NCBI GenBank assembly: GCA_016210295.1
Contig: JACQUM010000038.1
Span: forward strand, 1 to 24,006
Direction of reading: 5' to 3'
Length of the DNA: 24,006 bases
From: Chloroflexota bacterium
Lineage (GTDB): Bacteria; Chloroflexota; Dehalococcoidia; UBA6926; JACQUM01
The position numbers and the translations under genes are program-made. The notes beneath the pieces are model-generated. The model did no database searches, was not told where the DNA came from, and saw only the letters and a list, made by a program, of their open reading frames with translations. This document shows, piece after piece, positions 22,399 to 24,006 of this stretch; within the stretch, counting starts at the first letter, position 1, and every line of letters begins with the position of its first letter.

Positions 22399-23387
22399 TG
22401 GGTACTCCTCTGGGATTGACCAGACGAATCGATATGCTCTACATCGCCCCTGTTTAGCGCCAGCTTAATACGATTTCGCCAATCGCCTCTGTGGATGACA
22501 CGTATGCTCCGACCTCTGGTCTTGCTGAGAAACTGGCGCTTTGTGAAAGCGAAAAACTGTTGCCATTGACTTATTCCATACAACAAGTAAACCGCATTCC
22601 CCTCTAAGGGGCTCTCGGCAATGACGCAACGGGGAAACACGGCAACGTAGTACACCCGCTGCCCAAAGTAGTCAGTGCCTCGGTACCAGCGCTCGGGCTG
22701 AAACGAGTCTAAGAACCGGAGCCGGTCATATTGAAGTTGGGTGATTCGGCGATCCCTGGCACCTTCTGTGAGGTTCATGGTAAAGTGCGAGTCGCGCCAC
22801 CACCCAGGCGGCAAGATTTTCCACGAGAGCCGTCGAGCAGTGCCCAGCGATTCGGCTGACTTCTCCGAAGGCACTTGAGCATTTTCCTGCCTCAATGACG
22901 GTAATAAATGCCCGTATACGGGAAGAGGCCTGCTTGACACAGGTTGAACCGGAAGAAGTTGAATTCGCGGGCTATTGCGCAACTTCGGAAGAGTTGCCCA
23001 CCTAGCTGTCCGAAGGGGCAAGGCAGCTTTGCCGAGTATCACTGAATCGGACTCCTGTATGGTAACTAGAGGCACTTCCCTGCCCTGCCTTCTAGCATGT
23101 ATCTCTTTCGAAACACCAGACCAGAAAGACGCCCCTTTTCGGTCAGTGAATTGCATAACGTCTTCGCCACGGTGACGGAAAACGTAGAAGTAAGCTTGTT
23201 CCCACAGCGGCTGTTTCAACAGCTGCTTGTCAGCCTTAGTACGAAAATAGGGATAAGGCATGCGGTGAACTAGAACCCAGCGGTAACCTCCTTGCCGCGG
23301 GTCTCGAAACACAAGCAATTGAGGGTCCCCCCTCTCGGCTAGAGTCAAGAGGAGAGCGCGGCGTGGCTCCCAAAGATTGCTGATCAT
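22395..23387 (-). CDS. Hypothetical protein, low-GC ORF between nuoF and nuoG
   Basis: I do not recognise this 330-residue ORF. Its DNA is much less GC-rich than its neighbours: one 60-base line at 22441 counts 31 G+C, against 40 for the nuoG line at 22261. An unbroken frame of this length is therefore unlikely to be chance. The protein is basic and rich in Arg, Gln, Trp and Tyr, with no signal peptide or membrane segment. The C-terminal third looks most ordered: RWYRGTDYFGQRVYYVAVFPR, ending before GNAVYLLYG, then FFAFTKRQFL, then IRVIHRGDWRNRIKLAL. The ATG at 23387 has no ribosome site. The end overlaps nuoG by four bases, and its last codons contain the nuoG ribosome site. It looks like acquired DNA inserted into the nuo operon. 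Confidence 0.6.
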   Translation of the reverse strand: MISNLWEPRRALLLTLAERGDPQLLVFRDPRQGGYRWVLVHRMPYPYFRTKADKQLLKQPLWEQAYFYVFRHRGEDVMQFTDRKGASFWSGVSKEIHARRQGREVPLVTIQESDSVILGKAALPLRTARWATLPKLRNSPRIQLLPVQPVSSRPLPVYGHLLPSLRQENAQVPSEKSAESLGTARRLSWKILPPGWWRDSHFTMNLTEGARDRRITQLQYDRLRFLDSFQPERWYRGTDYFGQRVYYVAVFPRCVIAESPLEGNAVYLLYGISQWQQFFAFTKRQFLSKTRGRSIRVIHRGDWRNRIKLALNRGDVEHIDSSGQSQRSTQ

Positions 23388-23416
23388 ATTGCTACAACAG
23401 CGAACCGCGAGTATTT

Positions 23417-23884
23417 CTACCTAGCCACCTGTCCGGTATGCGGGCCTGCTGCTGCCGCCTCTCTCCTCGTCCCTCTCAACTCCCTGCACGTCCCCGTGCG
23501 GCAGTGCTTGTCCCGGATGTGCTCGTCGTACTCGTCGCGGAAATAGCGAAGGGTGGCATTGAGGCCGTTGGGCGCGAGCTGGCCCAACCCGCACAGGGAG
23601 CCCGCCACCATGGTCTTGCCTATCTCCTGGAGCTTCTCGATATCCCCCTCCTGGCCCAGCCCGCGGATGATGTTGTCGAAGATGCGCACGATGTGGCTGG
23701 TCCCCTTCCGGCAGGGGAAGCACTTCCCGCAGGACTCCTCCTCGTTGAACTCGGCGATATTCCTCACCACGTCCACGATGCAGGTATCCTCGTCCAGGAC
23801 CAGGACCCCGCCCGAGCCCAGCGGCGCGCCCTTGGCAGTCATCGCCTGGAACTCGGTGAGCATCTCCAGCTCGGAGGCAGGCAT
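23417..23884 (-). CDS. nuoF: NuoF-like NADH dehydrogenase subunit, C-terminal portion (frame broken upstream)
   Basis: These 155 codons encode the C-terminal part of a NuoF/HydB-type flavoprotein, the subunit that accepts electrons from NADH. GSGGVLVLDEDTCIVDVVRN leads into ESCGKCFPCRKGTSH with the three clustered Cys of the [4Fe-4S] site; the fourth Cys is in SLCGLGQLAPN. The end is FRDEYDEHIRDKHC. ATG 23884 is only the first Met after an in-frame TAG (23918-23920). There is no ribosome site before it, and homology continues across the stop (see 23918-24006). The tail after CRELRG is unrelated to core NuoF and rich in Ala and Arg. Taken alone, this fragment lacks the FMN- and NADH-binding domain. 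Confidence 0.75.
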   Translation of the reverse strand: MPASELEMLTEFQAMTAKGAPLGSGGVLVLDEDTCIVDVVRNIAEFNEEESCGKCFPCRKGTSHIVRIFDNIIRGLGQEGDIEKLQEIGKTMVAGSLCGLGQLAPNGLNATLRYFRDEYDEHIRDKHCRTGTCRELRGTRREAAAAGPHTGQVAR

Positions 23885-23917
23885 GAGACCGCCCAGGGGC
23901 CCGCCGCCCTGGAGGGC

Positions 23918-24006
23918 CTACAGCCGCTTGCCGTCCCGGACCCCCCCCGCGACCTCCTCGAGGACCGTCCGCAGGCTGAGCCCCACCGGCACCTCGGCCA
24001 CGCCCG
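23918..24006 (-). pseudogene. nuoF: NuoF-like gene, upstream part ending in a premature TAG (runs off the window)
   Basis: I translated this by hand in the same frame as the 23417-23884 fragment. The visible residues GVAEVPVGLSLRTVLEEVAG and GVRDGKRL match the NuoF SLBB region. They are followed by TAG, then by ALQGGGPLGGLMPASELEML without any frame change. NuoF relatives have Lys at this place (KxLKAxQxGGPxGG), so a single AAG-to-TAG change explains the stop. Either nuoF is a pseudogene, the amber codon is read through, or the base is wrong in the assembly. The rest of the gene lies beyond the right edge. Confidence 0.6.

Noticed and set aside
20500..22419. A 639-codon open frame on the plus strand opposite nuoG
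   Set aside because: The product is Gly/Ala/Asp/Val-rich without motifs. It is the complement shadow of nuoG, whose cysteine motifs are intact.

Overview
This window comes from a high-GC bacterium (about 65% G+C over most of its length). Everything visible is chromosomal bacterial gene content. Several features together suggest Chloroflexota, possibly the Dehalococcoidia side: the order dprA-topA-tyrosine recombinase, a NuoG-like subunit with an FDH-type domain, lipoprotein tails and linkers rich in PT repeats, a YIP1 membrane protein, and short palindromic intergenic repeats. This is an inference from context, without a marker-gene tree.

Layout. 1-304 (-): start of a VTT/DedA-like membrane protein that runs off the left edge. 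305-897: long intergenic stretch with a 144-bp MITE-like repeat, then a promoter and a structured leader ending in a terminator-like hairpin directly before glmU. 898-3543 (+): glmU and a CBS/CorC-type membrane protein. 3581-4390 (-): an SDR oxidoreductase that lacks the usual catalytic Lys. 4546-4699: a second MITE copy; 4721-4746: a near-perfect bidirectional terminator. 4770-5390 (-): a collagen-like lipoprotein with its own strong promoter and a palindrome over the predicted start site. 5645-5819 (+): two tRNA-Ser genes one base apart. 5926-11922 (+): dprA, topA, xerC-like recombinase, ABC ATPase and ABC-2 permease. 12200-14294 (+): aroQ, M24 peptidase, efp, joined by 4-base overlaps at both junctions. 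14467-15537 (+): copper nitrite reductase (nirK), preceded by a tandem GTTCA array. 15623-16560 (-): YIP1 protein and pterin-4a-carbinolamine dehydratase. 16794-19983 (+): PHP phosphoesterase, sodium-dependent symporter, glycerate kinase. 20002-24006 (-): nuoF-like and nuoG-like genes, separated by an unrecognised ORF of clearly lower GC.

How it fits together. Most of the window is housekeeping: cell-wall precursor synthesis (GlmU), DNA topology, uptake and recombination (TopA, DprA, Xer), the shikimate pathway (AroQ) and translation (EF-P, tRNA-Ser). Energy metabolism is represented by NirK (nitrite to NO) and the NADH-oxidising nuoF/nuoG module. The nuo module looks disturbed: nuoF carries an in-frame TAG, and about 1 kb of foreign-looking DNA sits between it and nuoG.

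I found no CRISPR array, prophage, complete insertion sequence or obvious defence system. The strongest candidates for something undescribed are the glmU leader RNA, the low-GC ORF wedged into the nuo operon, the MITE family with a compensated internal hairpin, and the GTTCA operator-like array before nirK.
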